From NCBI GenBank assembly GCA_004352715.1, contig SCFE01000098.1, forward strand, positions 1,777,776 through 1,806,402: 28,627 nucleotides of DNA. The letters run 5' to 3'. The notes under the pieces were generated by a model. That model did no database searches, was not told the DNA's origin, and saw only the letters and a program-made list of their open reading frames with translations. Made by a program: the position numbers and the translations under genes. Source of the stretch: Hofstenia miamia. Its lineage: Eukaryota; Xenacoelomorpha; Acoela. Numbering within the stretch: position 1 is the first letter of the stretch; each line of letters starts with the position of its first letter. This document shows, piece by piece, positions 19,985 to 28,627 of the stretch.

Positions 19985-21995
19985 AAGTTTACCTCTATGT
20001 CCATAAGGCTTTAAAGTAGTGTTCTCCATATAATCCAGACATACCTCCTCAAATGCCAGCCTCAATAAATTCTAGTTGATTATTATCTGCAATTGGATCA
20101 AGTAAAAAGTGTGTACAATGTAGCATGACATTCCAGCTAAAGTTTGACAATCTAAAAAAATATGCAGGATCAAGTCCATATGTATGTTTACTCTCACAAT
20201 GAAATTCATGAAATACATCTGTCAGCAACAGTGTATCTGCCATTAAATAATTGATAATTGTTGTGAAAGTCTATAAATGTGATACAACCTCAATTAACCC
20301 AAGTATTGTTCTGTTCAGGTTCAAGCTCCTCCTGTGTTAAAGGTATTTTTCTGGTTAATCCACTATACCAATGTTACATGTTGGGGAGTTTGGTTTCATT
20401 AAATTTATCTAATGAATCAAACCATTTGCCTGTGATAAATGCTGATGCCTTCTGTTGGCCCATGCCTGCCCCTAAAAAGTCATACTTGTCTGAACCAATA
20501 TTTCTTTAAGATTTGACAAGCTATCAATATCCAAACAATAGGAGTCCAAAAATCTCAGCTTTAATTGAATCCATTTAATTGTGCAATTTTTTCTTTGTAA
20601 TTACACACAGGGACCATTAGACTAAATGATATGAAATTTTTTGAAGTGCAGGGTATACATTTTAAGCTTTCATTTTCCTTGAGATTTGAGCTTTTCAGCA
20701 AAAATATCATATCATACTTACTGCAGTTGTGGGAAAAAAACTGGAGTAAATTGAGGGCTGTGATGTAATATATTACAATCATTATGGGCAAAATCACATA
20801 CTTTTCCACTATAATGGCAGTGATCAATTACTTTGTGAGAAGTGAGTTCAAAGGGTTCATTGTAAAACACACAAACAGTAGAATTCTCTATCAGATATTC
20901 TCTGTTGGGCTGTGAAATTAGCAGTTGTCTATGCCTTTGCCTTGCAGCAAACAAAGCTTTAGCAATTTTGTGAAGTTCATTCCATCCCTATTCCATACAT
21001 TGGTCACCTGAAAATATGTTGGTGGAAAGTAGCTCTGCTTTAGAGGTACTAACTATACCAGATGGGATTTGGTGAACATCATCCAATGTGAAACTATTTT
21101 GTGAGCCAGTTTGAATTTTTCTAGATATGCACTCAATGTCCAATACAGCAATGATGGGCACAAAATTCCTTGCACCATGTGCTTTAAATGAAATTTTCTC
21201 ATTGAGATCTGGAAATGTAATTGTTGGCTCACTATTGCCATTGAACTTCTTTTGGTGTTTTTCCAAATTGTCCATAGTCAAGAATCCAGAAAGGCATTTA
21301 GTGCAGAATAAGTCATGATATCTATTTTTAAAATAATGCAGGCAGGCATTTAAGTTGGCAATTGCCACATAATGTCTTCTAGTAACAGGGGATTTGCTTT
21401 TTTTGATGGGAGCTTGTAGAGATGTAAGCAGGCACCAAAGATTTTTCATTGAGACTGTACACATTTACAGAAATTTTATTCAACTCCTCAAATTTACAGA
21501 TGTCATTGATTGCCATGGAGAGGAAAAATTTAGAGTTGGCAAGTACATGCTTAATTGTGTAACTTGACATCTATCTTTTATTTCTGTGTGTAGGAAGGCC
21601 AGAACAGCATATAAAAAACCTTTATTTGTTTGACCAGTATTAGGGTTGACCAGAAAAAGGTTCTTTTTTAAATAATCAGGGAGGGAGATATAACTGCCAG
21701 CACTTGTTGAGCAATATTTAGCAACACACAGACTTAATCTATTGATGTTTTTCAGCACCCAATTTGATTCATTTGCTGCATAAATTGTAATATAGTTGGC
21801 AATTCCCACTACCATTTTCAGGAAATCTGACTCTCCCAAGCCAGTACTAAAAACAAACACAGGGCAGCTTGTTGGATGTAGAACCACACTTTTCAGTACA
21901 CCATTTTCTTCCTTTACCAACTCCCCTATACAAGAGAGGTACACTTTAGGGGAGAAGTGTTTGGCTATTGTAGAGTCACTCAGGGCACCCCTTTT
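19985..21995 (-). pseudogene. Decayed Maverick/Polinton-type DNA polymerase B, N-terminal and exonuclease part
   Basis: The gene is split over several minus frames in the correct family order. 21480-21995 has NINRLSLCVAKYC and GSYISLPDYLKKN. 21379-21570 has INDICKFEELNKISVNVY. 20988-21464 has HYVAIANLNACLHYF, FCTKCLSGF and a LDIEC exonuclease-like box. 20718-20954 has VIDHCHYSGKVCDFAHNDCN. About 20540-20740 has HNCSKYD and LRFLDS. 20049-20243 has LLLTDVFHEF and YGLDPAYFF. This order is characteristic of protein-primed polymerase B of Polintons and related elements. There are at least five frame changes and several stops. The palm-domain motifs further on are not seen, and neither are integrase, ATPase, protease or capsid genes. 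It is a dead relic, also free of CpG. Confidence 0.8.
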
Positions 21996-21999
21996 AATT

Positions 22000-23050
22000 T
22001 TTAGTTCAATTATTTTGCACTCTAATCAATTGGTGCTAATTTTGCATTCTATTTTAGTAATTTGTCTATTTTTGAGTGTAGTTTTATGATAATCTTAATT
22101 GTTGTCCCCTCAAATTATAGAGATGTGTGATTGCTTGCTTATTGTGAAGGAATTCATGTGACAACTTTGTAAATAGATTACTGGTAATTATTTACTGATT
22201 TTTGTATAGAAGTAGGGAAGACATTGCAGCCAAGCCCAATAAAAGTTTTGTCTCACTTGGACATTGTTACCTTTTCTTTCTTATTAAATTACTAACCCTT
22301 TTAGGTGTTATGGACTTTATAATAATTAATTTTGTGTAAGATCCAGTGATAATTTGGGAGTTGATCTGCTGTGCCTAGGGTGATAACTAGCCCTTTGACA
22401 GTTGGCAGCCCATATTGTGGTTGCCTTAAGGCTAGGTATATGTGTAGGGAATAACAACTTTCACTTTAATTGTTTTCATACATGCACTAACCATCACATT
22501 ATGGAAATATAATATGCCATTGGCCAATGAGAATGCATGGTAACTACATTCCATTATTATATATATTTACATGAGCTGAGATAGCAAGAACTACAAGCTA
22601 AATTGTTTATTTGAGCTAGAAATTAATACTTGAGACACACAATCATCCTTGGTGATGTTGTGTGAATTGGTAACTATATGGAATGCTTTCTTGGTGATTG
22701 GTTTCAGTTTTTCTTTAATGAAATTGGCAAACTACCAATGTTCTTCTTTTTCTGTTAGAACATGGGTCACTCCTCTGATGGCTATCTTTGCAACCTTCAG
22801 AAGAACCTAAGAGTTACTCAGTGCTGCTTGAGTGGTGAGAGTGCACTGTGATTCTACACTATATCCTCTGTTATTATTCCTTTAAATTGAGGTTAAACAC
22901 CAGAAAAGATGGAATAAACAGCAACAGATATTAGTTGATCACTCTGGTAGCAGGCAAAACTACCATGACAAGCTGTTTCTATTTTACTAAATGTTGTGGT
23001 TGGCACATCATTTACAACTTTGATGTTGTGGGAAGATAAGTGAATATCAA
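22000..23050. other. CpG-free stretch between polymerase B relic and zinc finger
   Basis: Minus-strand frames near 22650-22830 give coding-like pieces (LLKVAKIAIRGVTHVLTEKE, then an in-frame stop). They could be further decayed N-terminal sequence of the same polymerase gene, or an intron with exon pieces. Not assignable with confidence. Confidence 0.3.
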
Positions 23051-23056
23051 ATTTGT

Positions 23057-23263
23057 TTACATTAATAATGTAAATCTTGCAAGAAGGACATTGGTAAATT
23101 CCATTATTTCATGAGTTGTTTCTATGTGAGAGCACATTGACAAGGGGGTTGGGCTGGTAAAACCACACTCACCACATGAAAATGACTTCATTAGAGCAGA
23201 GGGTCTAAAAGCACCACACTCACCACATGAAAATGACTTCATTAGAGCAGAGGGTCTAAAAGC
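23057..23263 (-). pseudogene. C2H2 zinc-finger coding remnant with 17-residue duplication
   Basis: The minus frame contains SFSCGECG followed 12 residues after the second Cys by His and, after four more, His: a C-x2-C-x12-H-x4-H finger. A second SFSCGECG unit without the His pair precedes it, because 51 bases (17 codons) are exactly duplicated (23162-23212 and 23213-23263). N-terminal C2H2 fingers occur in some Polinton-type polymerase B proteins, so this may be the 5' end of the gene whose remains lie at 19985-21995, about 1.1 kb downstream on the same strand. Just upstream on minus is a strong acceptor-like TTATTCTGCTTTTAG. Alternatively it is an unrelated zinc-finger exon. Confidence 0.5.
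23162..23263. repeat. Perfect 51-bp tandem duplication
   Basis: Two identical units, period 51, in frame with the minus-strand zinc finger. The unit includes GCTTTTAG, the tail of a splice-acceptor-like sequence, so the acceptor is duplicated too. Confidence 0.95.
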
Positions 23264-23269
23264 AGAATA

Positions 23270-24591
23270 AGTACATGGAAATTTAAAATGGAAAAATTAA
23301 TTAAATTATATGAGCATTTTGAGAATTGTATTCTAGTAAAAATAGTTTAATAAGCAATGAAAGAAAATATGCTATTTATAAAAGCAATTAAATAAATTGT
23401 GAAATGTATTTTTAAGAGTGAGCTGTCCAGAATAATGAAATGAAATTTAGCAAAAATTATTACTGAAATCAGTATATTGTAAAGTAATGAGTGGGATTGT
23501 GCAAAATCAACAACTAAACTTTCTCATAGAATGAATTTGCAAAAAACAAGTGATAGCAATTAAAGATGCAAAATATATAATTAGAATTAGAACTATATAA
23601 GCTAAGAACAAAATAGCATGCTGGGGAAGAGCTTTACTATCATCACCATTCCCAGACTGTTGGGAGGTTGGTGTTATAGGTGTTGGTAGCCATCACTGAA
23701 GAGTGTTTATCAGTGAGGGTCTTTAAAAGCTTGGCGGGGGAAGATGTAACTCCTTGAGCATTCATTGTCTAAGCAAGGGAGAAGTTAGGCATGTAATATC
23801 CACAAGAATGAAAATGAAATGAAAATTGTATCACTGCTCACCTTATTTAAAGAGTTATACTCCACTTACACAATTAAAATGAAATTCTATTAGATGCTGA
23901 ATGACTGAATTCGCCCAGAAAATTTCCATATATGGAAGTTAAAACAAATGATTGACAGAAATGGGTTGACACAAAAACTATGAGTCACAAATATGTGATA
24001 TTTCATTTTTGAAAAAAAACAGAAAATGTGTAGTAAGCAATTTTCATTACACTGTGAAACAAAATGGAAACAGAGTTGGCGAATAAATTAGATAAACAAA
24101 GAATGCCATTACCCAACAGGAGTTTATTTTATATTATAGACCTTCATATATAGTTGAGAAAGAGTGTGTAAGTGCATAATAATTAATAGAATTCTTCCAT
24201 ATATAAAAGCAGTGACTGAATATTTATTGTCAGTTGTAATTTCAATTTTTAAATTCTATAAAATAATACTAACAAAAGTGACTATTTCAATTAATTGAAT
24301 GCAAAAAAATATTTTTATAAAATAAGGAATTGTAAGCTTTTGTATTAGAGATGTTCAATAAAGAACGTTATCTTTGCTGTGTAAAATTTATGACATTGTG
24401 TAGAATCATGGGCTGTAATTGTACTAGTAACTAATTGACTCTGCAGAAGGTTTAACTTAGAAAACGACAGCCCTGATTCTGGGAAAACAAGTAAAGAGAA
24501 AATAAACTAATATTAACAATTGTAATTCATCCAAGTATTTGATACGATACTTTAGGTATTTCCAAGATGATCAATTAACGTGGCTTCCAGC
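23270..24591. other. AT-rich stretch, no firm gene
   Basis: CpGs reappear at 23735 and become more common toward 24591. Near 23640-23740 a minus-strand piece (MATNTYNTNLPTVWEW then stop) is somewhat protein-like but unrecognised. Nothing else is supported. Confidence 0.35.
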
Positions 24592-24887
24592 NNNNNNNNN
24601 NNNNNNNNNNNNNNNNNNNNNNNNNNNNNNNNNNNNNNNNNNNNNNNNNNNNNNNNNNNNNNNNNNNNNNNNNNNNNNNNNNNNNNNNNNNNNNNNNNNN
24701 NNNNNNNNNNNNNNNNNNNNNNNNNNNNNNNNNNNNNNNNNNNNNNNNNNNNNNNNNNNNNNNNNNNNNNNNNNNNNNNNNNNNNNNNNNNNNNNNNNNN
24801 NNNNNNNNNNNNNNNNNNNNNNNNNNNNNNNNNNNNNNNNNNNNNNNNNNNNNNNNNNNNNNNNNNNNNNNNNNNNNNNNNNNNNNN
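24592..24887. other. Assembly gap of 296 N
   Basis: All N. The non-round size suggests a gap length estimated from read pairs. No frame across it is meaningful. Confidence 0.98.
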
Positions 24888-25423
24888 GCCAACGGCATGG
24901 TATCATCACAGTGTAATCAATTATAAGTGCATGTACGTGTTGAATCAAATGAGAGGTTTATTATTTCCCTAGTCGTACCCGTATACGTAACCTAATTAGT
25001 CCACAATTTGGGCTGGGAAGATCTAATGATCACCAGGAGCTACATGTCGCCCTGTGCCTTAAGAAAGCACTCCCAAATTGTCGCTGAGCTTAAGCAATTA
25101 TTTTCATAGTAAAATACCAAATAAAGTAACGGAGAGAAAAGTAACAGTAATTGAGGATAGATAAAATCTATTGACCATTTTCTACACGGTTACTCATTTT
25201 ATACATGGTTAACAATAAATAACTACCTGCCTTAGTTTACAATCAAAGTTAATCATTCATGTTATCAATTTCCCTCGCAATTCAAATTACATTTGAGCAA
25301 CACGTATAGCACCTTCGAGGGGACATGAGTTCCTTCGTAAACCTAAGGTCGAAATATATAACTCTGACGTCATGATGACGTTAATACAAAAAGGAAATAA
25401 AAATCAACTAAATAATAAACACG
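24888..25423. other. CpG-retaining island between two CpG-free domains
   Basis: This stretch has many CpGs (for example CGTACCCGTATACG, ACACGTATAG, TTCGAGG, GACGTCATGATGACG), while both sides are depleted or empty. No open frame is convincing. It may be an unmethylated regulatory region or a younger insertion. Confidence 0.45.
25352..25378. promoter_or_regulatory. TATA-like box next to a full CRE palindrome
   Basis: AAATATATAA (25352-25361) is followed by TGACGTCA (25365-25372), the full CREB/ATF site, and a half site TGACG (25375-25379). A CpG-containing CRE that survives amid CpG loss hints at use, but no transcript start or gene is identified. Confidence 0.3.
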
Positions 25424-25849
25424 AATTTCCCCAAGTGACTCTACAATTGTTGTAGCTTTATAAAACACTCTGGAAAGAATTATTCTAATAAAAATAAATG
25501 TGAGAAAACAAAGTTTTTTTAAATAGCAGTATATATTCATAATTGTTTAATATATTATAATTTACAAGTGGCAAGTGTTGTACAATTCAAACTAAATTTA
25601 AAATTTATTCATTTTGTAAATATTTGCTAGGTCTTAACAATGCTTAGTAACATTTTCTGAGATATATACATGATAATAACATGAATTACTATTATTAGAA
25701 ATACATTTTAAACTCAAAAATTCAAATCACTGTTGAAATGATGCTGGCAAACAAAAACAAATGAAGTCAAAGTGATGGATTTAACACAAGTCAGTGCAAT
25801 GTAGATATAGTGATAGCAGTAACAATATAAAGATACATGTTTCTTTCAT

Positions 25850-27210
25850 TCATGTTGATTTATTATCACATGTCAAAGCATTTCTAATAGTTATGCTGCT
25901 TTATTTTATATTTTCCCTTTAAGAAAAGCACTAAAAATTTGTGTGCTAGAAATTATTTGAAAAATATGCAAAGTAATCAATTGAGTTCAGCAGTTTATAA
26001 ATGAAAAAATGCCATAGCATAGAATCAGTTTGCATGAAATGTGTGAATAAAATTATTTTAGTATTTATGCAGTACTAAAAAAAACACACATTGTGAATAT
26101 AATATATTGAACAACAAGGATATGTATAATTGAAATAATGTTATAACAACACTAAAAACATTTACAGAAAGTCATTAACACTGAAAAACACTGAAATTGG
26201 TACAATGCTTTAATGCATTTTGAAAAAACAAACAAATAATTGAGTGTGTTACTAACAACACCCTGGAAATTTATTAATGTGCAAATACATTTGTTTCAGG
26301 TTCTGATAATAATAGTCAAACATGCATTTTTAGAAAAGTTATTGAATGAAAAAGATATTCATAATTGAAATAATTTCTTAACCATGATTTAAAACATTTG
26401 CAGAAAATCATTAACAATGAAAAAACACTGAAATTCACACAATGCTTTAACATGTTTTGAAAAAATAAACAAATAATTGATTGAGTTACTAACAACACCC
26501 TGAATATTAATTAATACAATACCATAGAATCAGTTTTCACAAATACATTTGTTTTTAGCTTGGGTTCAAAAATTAATGTAATGAACAGGTGAATTTAAAG
26601 AACATTCATTGTTTCACTTTAAAGACAGAAAATAATTCCCAAAGAAAAAGTGCTAAGAGTTAATTGTGAAAATTGTTTAAAAATATCAGATGAAAAAATC
26701 AATAATGTTACTAGCAATAATCTGTAAATAAATTAATTCAACAGAATAAGTTTGTGAATAATTTAGTTGTTACTATGCATGCAGTATTTGAACAATACAC
26801 CAAACATATTTAACAATCAAAGCATCAGTCAGCTCTTACTATTACAAATAACTGAATTTCAGTAGTGAATAGATTATAGCATTAAGTCATATGATATTCA
26901 TACTGGGAATTAACAAATAACAATCAAAATGATTTCAAGAAACACTCATTGTTACATAAAGCAATAAAATCACTCTCAAAGAAAAGCACTGAGTTGTGAC
27001 ACTAAAGGGTTTTTGAACAATATGAAATATAAATTACAACAGCAATTTGGAAGAGAACTAGCATATATAACTAGCTTGTCTGCAATGTGCAAATATAATT
27101 ATTTAAGCATTACACAGTACTAAAAAATGGACTATGAAATAAAATATTGAGGGGATAGGATACTTACAATCACAATGACACTAGAAAAACATGTAACAAT
27201 CAAATTATTT
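25850..27210. repeat. Degenerate tandem repeat, period about 240-260 bp
   Basis: The clearest pair is 26159 onward (ACAGAAAGTCATTAACACTG ... CAATGCTTTAATGCATTTTG) and 26396 onward (GCAGAAAATCATTAACAATG ... CAATGCTTTAACATGTTTTG), 237 bp apart and alignable for over 100 bp. Other shared words recur at irregular multiples: CATAGAATCAGTTT at 26018 and 26523; CAAATACATTTGTTT at 26282 and 26540; CAGTACTAAAAA near 26070 and 27115. I estimate four to five decayed units. The array contains no CpG and no gene. Confidence 0.65.
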
Positions 27211-27212
27211 CA

Positions 27213-27385
27213 AACGTGAAAATCACTCAGAGAGCACAGACCTCTGTCACACAGCTTGTGTCTCCTGGATCAGCACCAAAATTTAATGGATTCCTGCTTG
27301 GGCAGGTTGAAAATGTGAGGTCAATCCATCTATTACATTTTCTGTAAAGTTGCTAACAGACAGACAAATAAACAAACCAATGCTA
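27213..27385 (-). mobile_element. Copy of a widespread invertebrate interspersed repeat, CpG-decayed
   Basis: Read on the minus strand it has a GTTTGTTTATTTGTCTGTCT start and TTAGCAACTTTACAGAAAA. It continues through AATTTTGGTGCTGATCCAGG to GACAGAGGTCTGTGCTCTCT and GAGTG. I recall a very similar repeat, with GGCGGAGGTCTGCGCTCTC in place of the CpG-lacking version, from many invertebrate genomes. The differences here are at CpG sites, as expected from deamination. The superfamily is not assigned. Confidence 0.5.
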
Positions 27386-27830
27386 ACCAAAAAATTACCT
27401 CCTTGCAATAGGTAAAAATATTAACTGTTAAGAACATTTACAGAAAATAATTCTTGAAGAAAGCAGTGAAATTTAAGAATTGTTGAAAAAGAATGAAGGA
27501 AAATGCATTAAGATATTTAAGGACAGGCTTATGGACATTTCAGAAATAACAAAGATTAATCACTCTATAATTGAAAGAATCAAAATTCAAGTACCAGTTT
27601 AAAATTTAAACAGGAAAAGACATAGAATATTTTACAATCACTCACAAATATACATTATGTAATTGATTAAAATATTAATTTGTAATCATTCTATAAAATA
27701 TAGCATAAAACAAACATTTCTACAACTTTAATAAGAACATGCAAGATATATTTCAACTTACCAAGTCATCGTCAGTTTTTACAAATTGTTCCCTCTAAAT
27801 TTACTAGATTTTACAATAATAATTATAATT
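27386..27830. other. AT-rich stretch, possible 3' region of the Penelope-like element
   Basis: No gene. It lies just 3' (on minus) of the GIY-YIG fragment and may be its untranslated tail. One CpG at 27770. Confidence 0.35.
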
Positions 27831-27832
27831 TC

Positions 27833-28375
27833 TTAAATTTTAAAAAGTGGCAAATTTAATTTATAAATATAGTCTTCTTTTGTGTTTAAATTTGGTTGCA
27901 AGGGTTTTATAAAAATACTCTCAATAATCCTTAAATTACTTGATCTTGACTTCTGATGTAATATTTTTATTTCAAAATTTAGTCTGCATTTATTTAGATA
28001 ATTAGATATATTAGAACTGTTCTCATGTTCTTTAATTCTTCTTGATAGTTGTCTACTAGAAAAAACAATATAATCTTCACCACAGGTGCATTTGATTTGA
28101 TAAATTACATTTGATTTATTGGTTTCTTCAGTTGTAGATATTAATTGAAATTTTGTTCTTAGCTTATGATTGCTATATATAAATCTAACATTTTCTTTAA
28201 TTATTGATATTTTTTTTGAGTTCTTTGGTAATGTTTTTGGTATGAAGTCCTCTATATTCAATCTTAAAACAATGTTCATAATTAGTTTGATTGTTTTTTG
28301 ATCTTTTGTTTTTAATTAAAATGTCTTCTAATGATTTCTTAATATGTTGATCTATGAAATTATTTGGATATTCAT
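27833..28375 (-). pseudogene. Penelope-like element, C-terminal GIY-YIG endonuclease
   Basis: The minus frame 27833-28279 (148 codons) has NVRFIYSNHKLRTKF, then NVIYQIKCTCGEDYIVFSSR, then QLSRRIKEHEN, and later NFEIKILHQK and IIESIFIKPLQPNLN. This is the GIY-YIG pattern at the C-terminus of Penelope-like elements: VIYqi.C.C...YIG.t.RqL..Ri.EH ... E..fIk.lkP.LN. The catalytic-motif Gly is Val here (YIVFSSR), suggesting an inactive domain, while Arg and Glu are kept. Upstream (about 28280-28375) another frame carries the preceding linker (YPNNFIDQHIKKSLEDILI), so one frameshift lies near 28215. The reverse-transcriptase part is absent: composition changes sharply at about 28385, marking a 5' truncation. 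Confidence 0.75.
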
Positions 28376-28425
28376 TCAGTTACTTGTCCAGCTGTGGTTC
28401 CAGTGGAGATGCCTTCAGCCTTGAA

Positions 28426-28626
28426 TCACTTCCGGATCTCCACGGTTCTTCCACCACTCACACCTTCCCCTGGAACTCCGGTTGTGTCATCGCCCTTGAA
28501 TCGACGAACTGATCCCCTGGAAGGAAAGTTAAGCTGAGAAGAGGCCAATTGTCCGTTCATATCTCTGCCCTTGAATCGGCCTTGAGTACTACTAAGACGC
28601 CTCTTAACTCTACGTCGTCTATTTAC
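28426..28626 (-). CDS. GC-rich reading frame leaving the window, C-terminal part
   Basis: On the minus strand the frame is open from the window edge to a TGA at 28426-28428 (about 66 codons). It begins with a very basic run RRRRVKRRL, then has QGRFKGRDMNG and VRRFKGDDTTG, two similar FKG units, and ends GGRTVEIRK. GC content is near 50%, against under 30% just before 28385. The short motif GATTCAAGG occurs three times on the minus strand, at about 70-bp spacing. It could be the last exon of a host gene, an RNA-binding-like tail, or a retroelement fragment. Not recognised. Confidence 0.35.
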   Translation of the reverse strand, partial: VNRRRRVKRRLSSTQGRFKGRDMNGQLASSQLNFPSRGSVRRFKGDDTTGVPGEGVSGGRTVEIRK

Positions 28627-28627
28627 C

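Noticed and set aside
24539-24972. Frames across the 296-N gap
   Set aside because: Same N artefact; only a few real codons at each end.
25850-27210. Possible CRISPR-like array
   Set aside because: Repeats are long, degenerate and without uniform spacers, in an animal-type genome.

Overview
The window looks like invertebrate metazoan nuclear DNA. It is AT-rich, broken by assembly gaps (1000, 1000, 296, 21 and 1 N), gene-poor, and filled with decayed transposable elements of animal type: Tc1/mariner, piggyBac, hAT-like termini, non-LTR retrotransposons, Penelope-like elements and a Maverick/Polinton-type DNA polymerase B. There are no operons and no bacterial gene layout. I cannot fix the phylum; a cnidarian or a tunicate would both fit.

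Layout. 159-1558 is bounded by hAT-like inverted termini and holds a 191-bp duplication next to a single N. 2754-4040 is the only complete host-like gene, encoding an uncharacterised protein of 428 residues with an EF-hand-like middle. 4400-4734 is a 157-bp sequence repeated exactly across a gap, probably an unmerged contig overlap. 4861-6180 has a few short coding-like stretches. 7266-8900 is a large open reading frame with N-terminal C4 zinc-finger cysteines and an RNase H-like core, cut by a gap. 10758-11001 is the 3' end of a GC-rich LINE running on the minus strand into another gap. 12531-13753 is a Tc1-type element with an intact DD35E transposase but no recognisable right terminus.

14330-18000 is a graveyard: a Penelope-like fragment, a piggyBac fragment, and a CR1/L2-like LINE split by an 852-bp inverted-terminal-repeat element. 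18783-23734 contains no CpG dinucleotide at all and carries a broken Polinton-type polymerase B pseudogene on the minus strand, with an upstream C2H2 finger. 24888-25423 keeps its CpGs and has a CRE/TATA pair. 25424-27214 is again CpG-free and carries a degenerate tandem repeat of about 240 bp. The end has a widespread invertebrate repeat, a Penelope-like GIY-YIG fragment, and a GC-rich reading frame leaving the window.

The genes do not form one pathway. The unifying signal is genome defence and decay: old elements have lost all CpG, consistent with long-term cytosine methylation and deamination, whereas the Tc1 element and the 7266 gene keep many CpGs and look younger or selected. The points most worth following are the 5-kb CpG desert, the DD35E transposase, and the zinc-finger/DDE-like gene at 7266.
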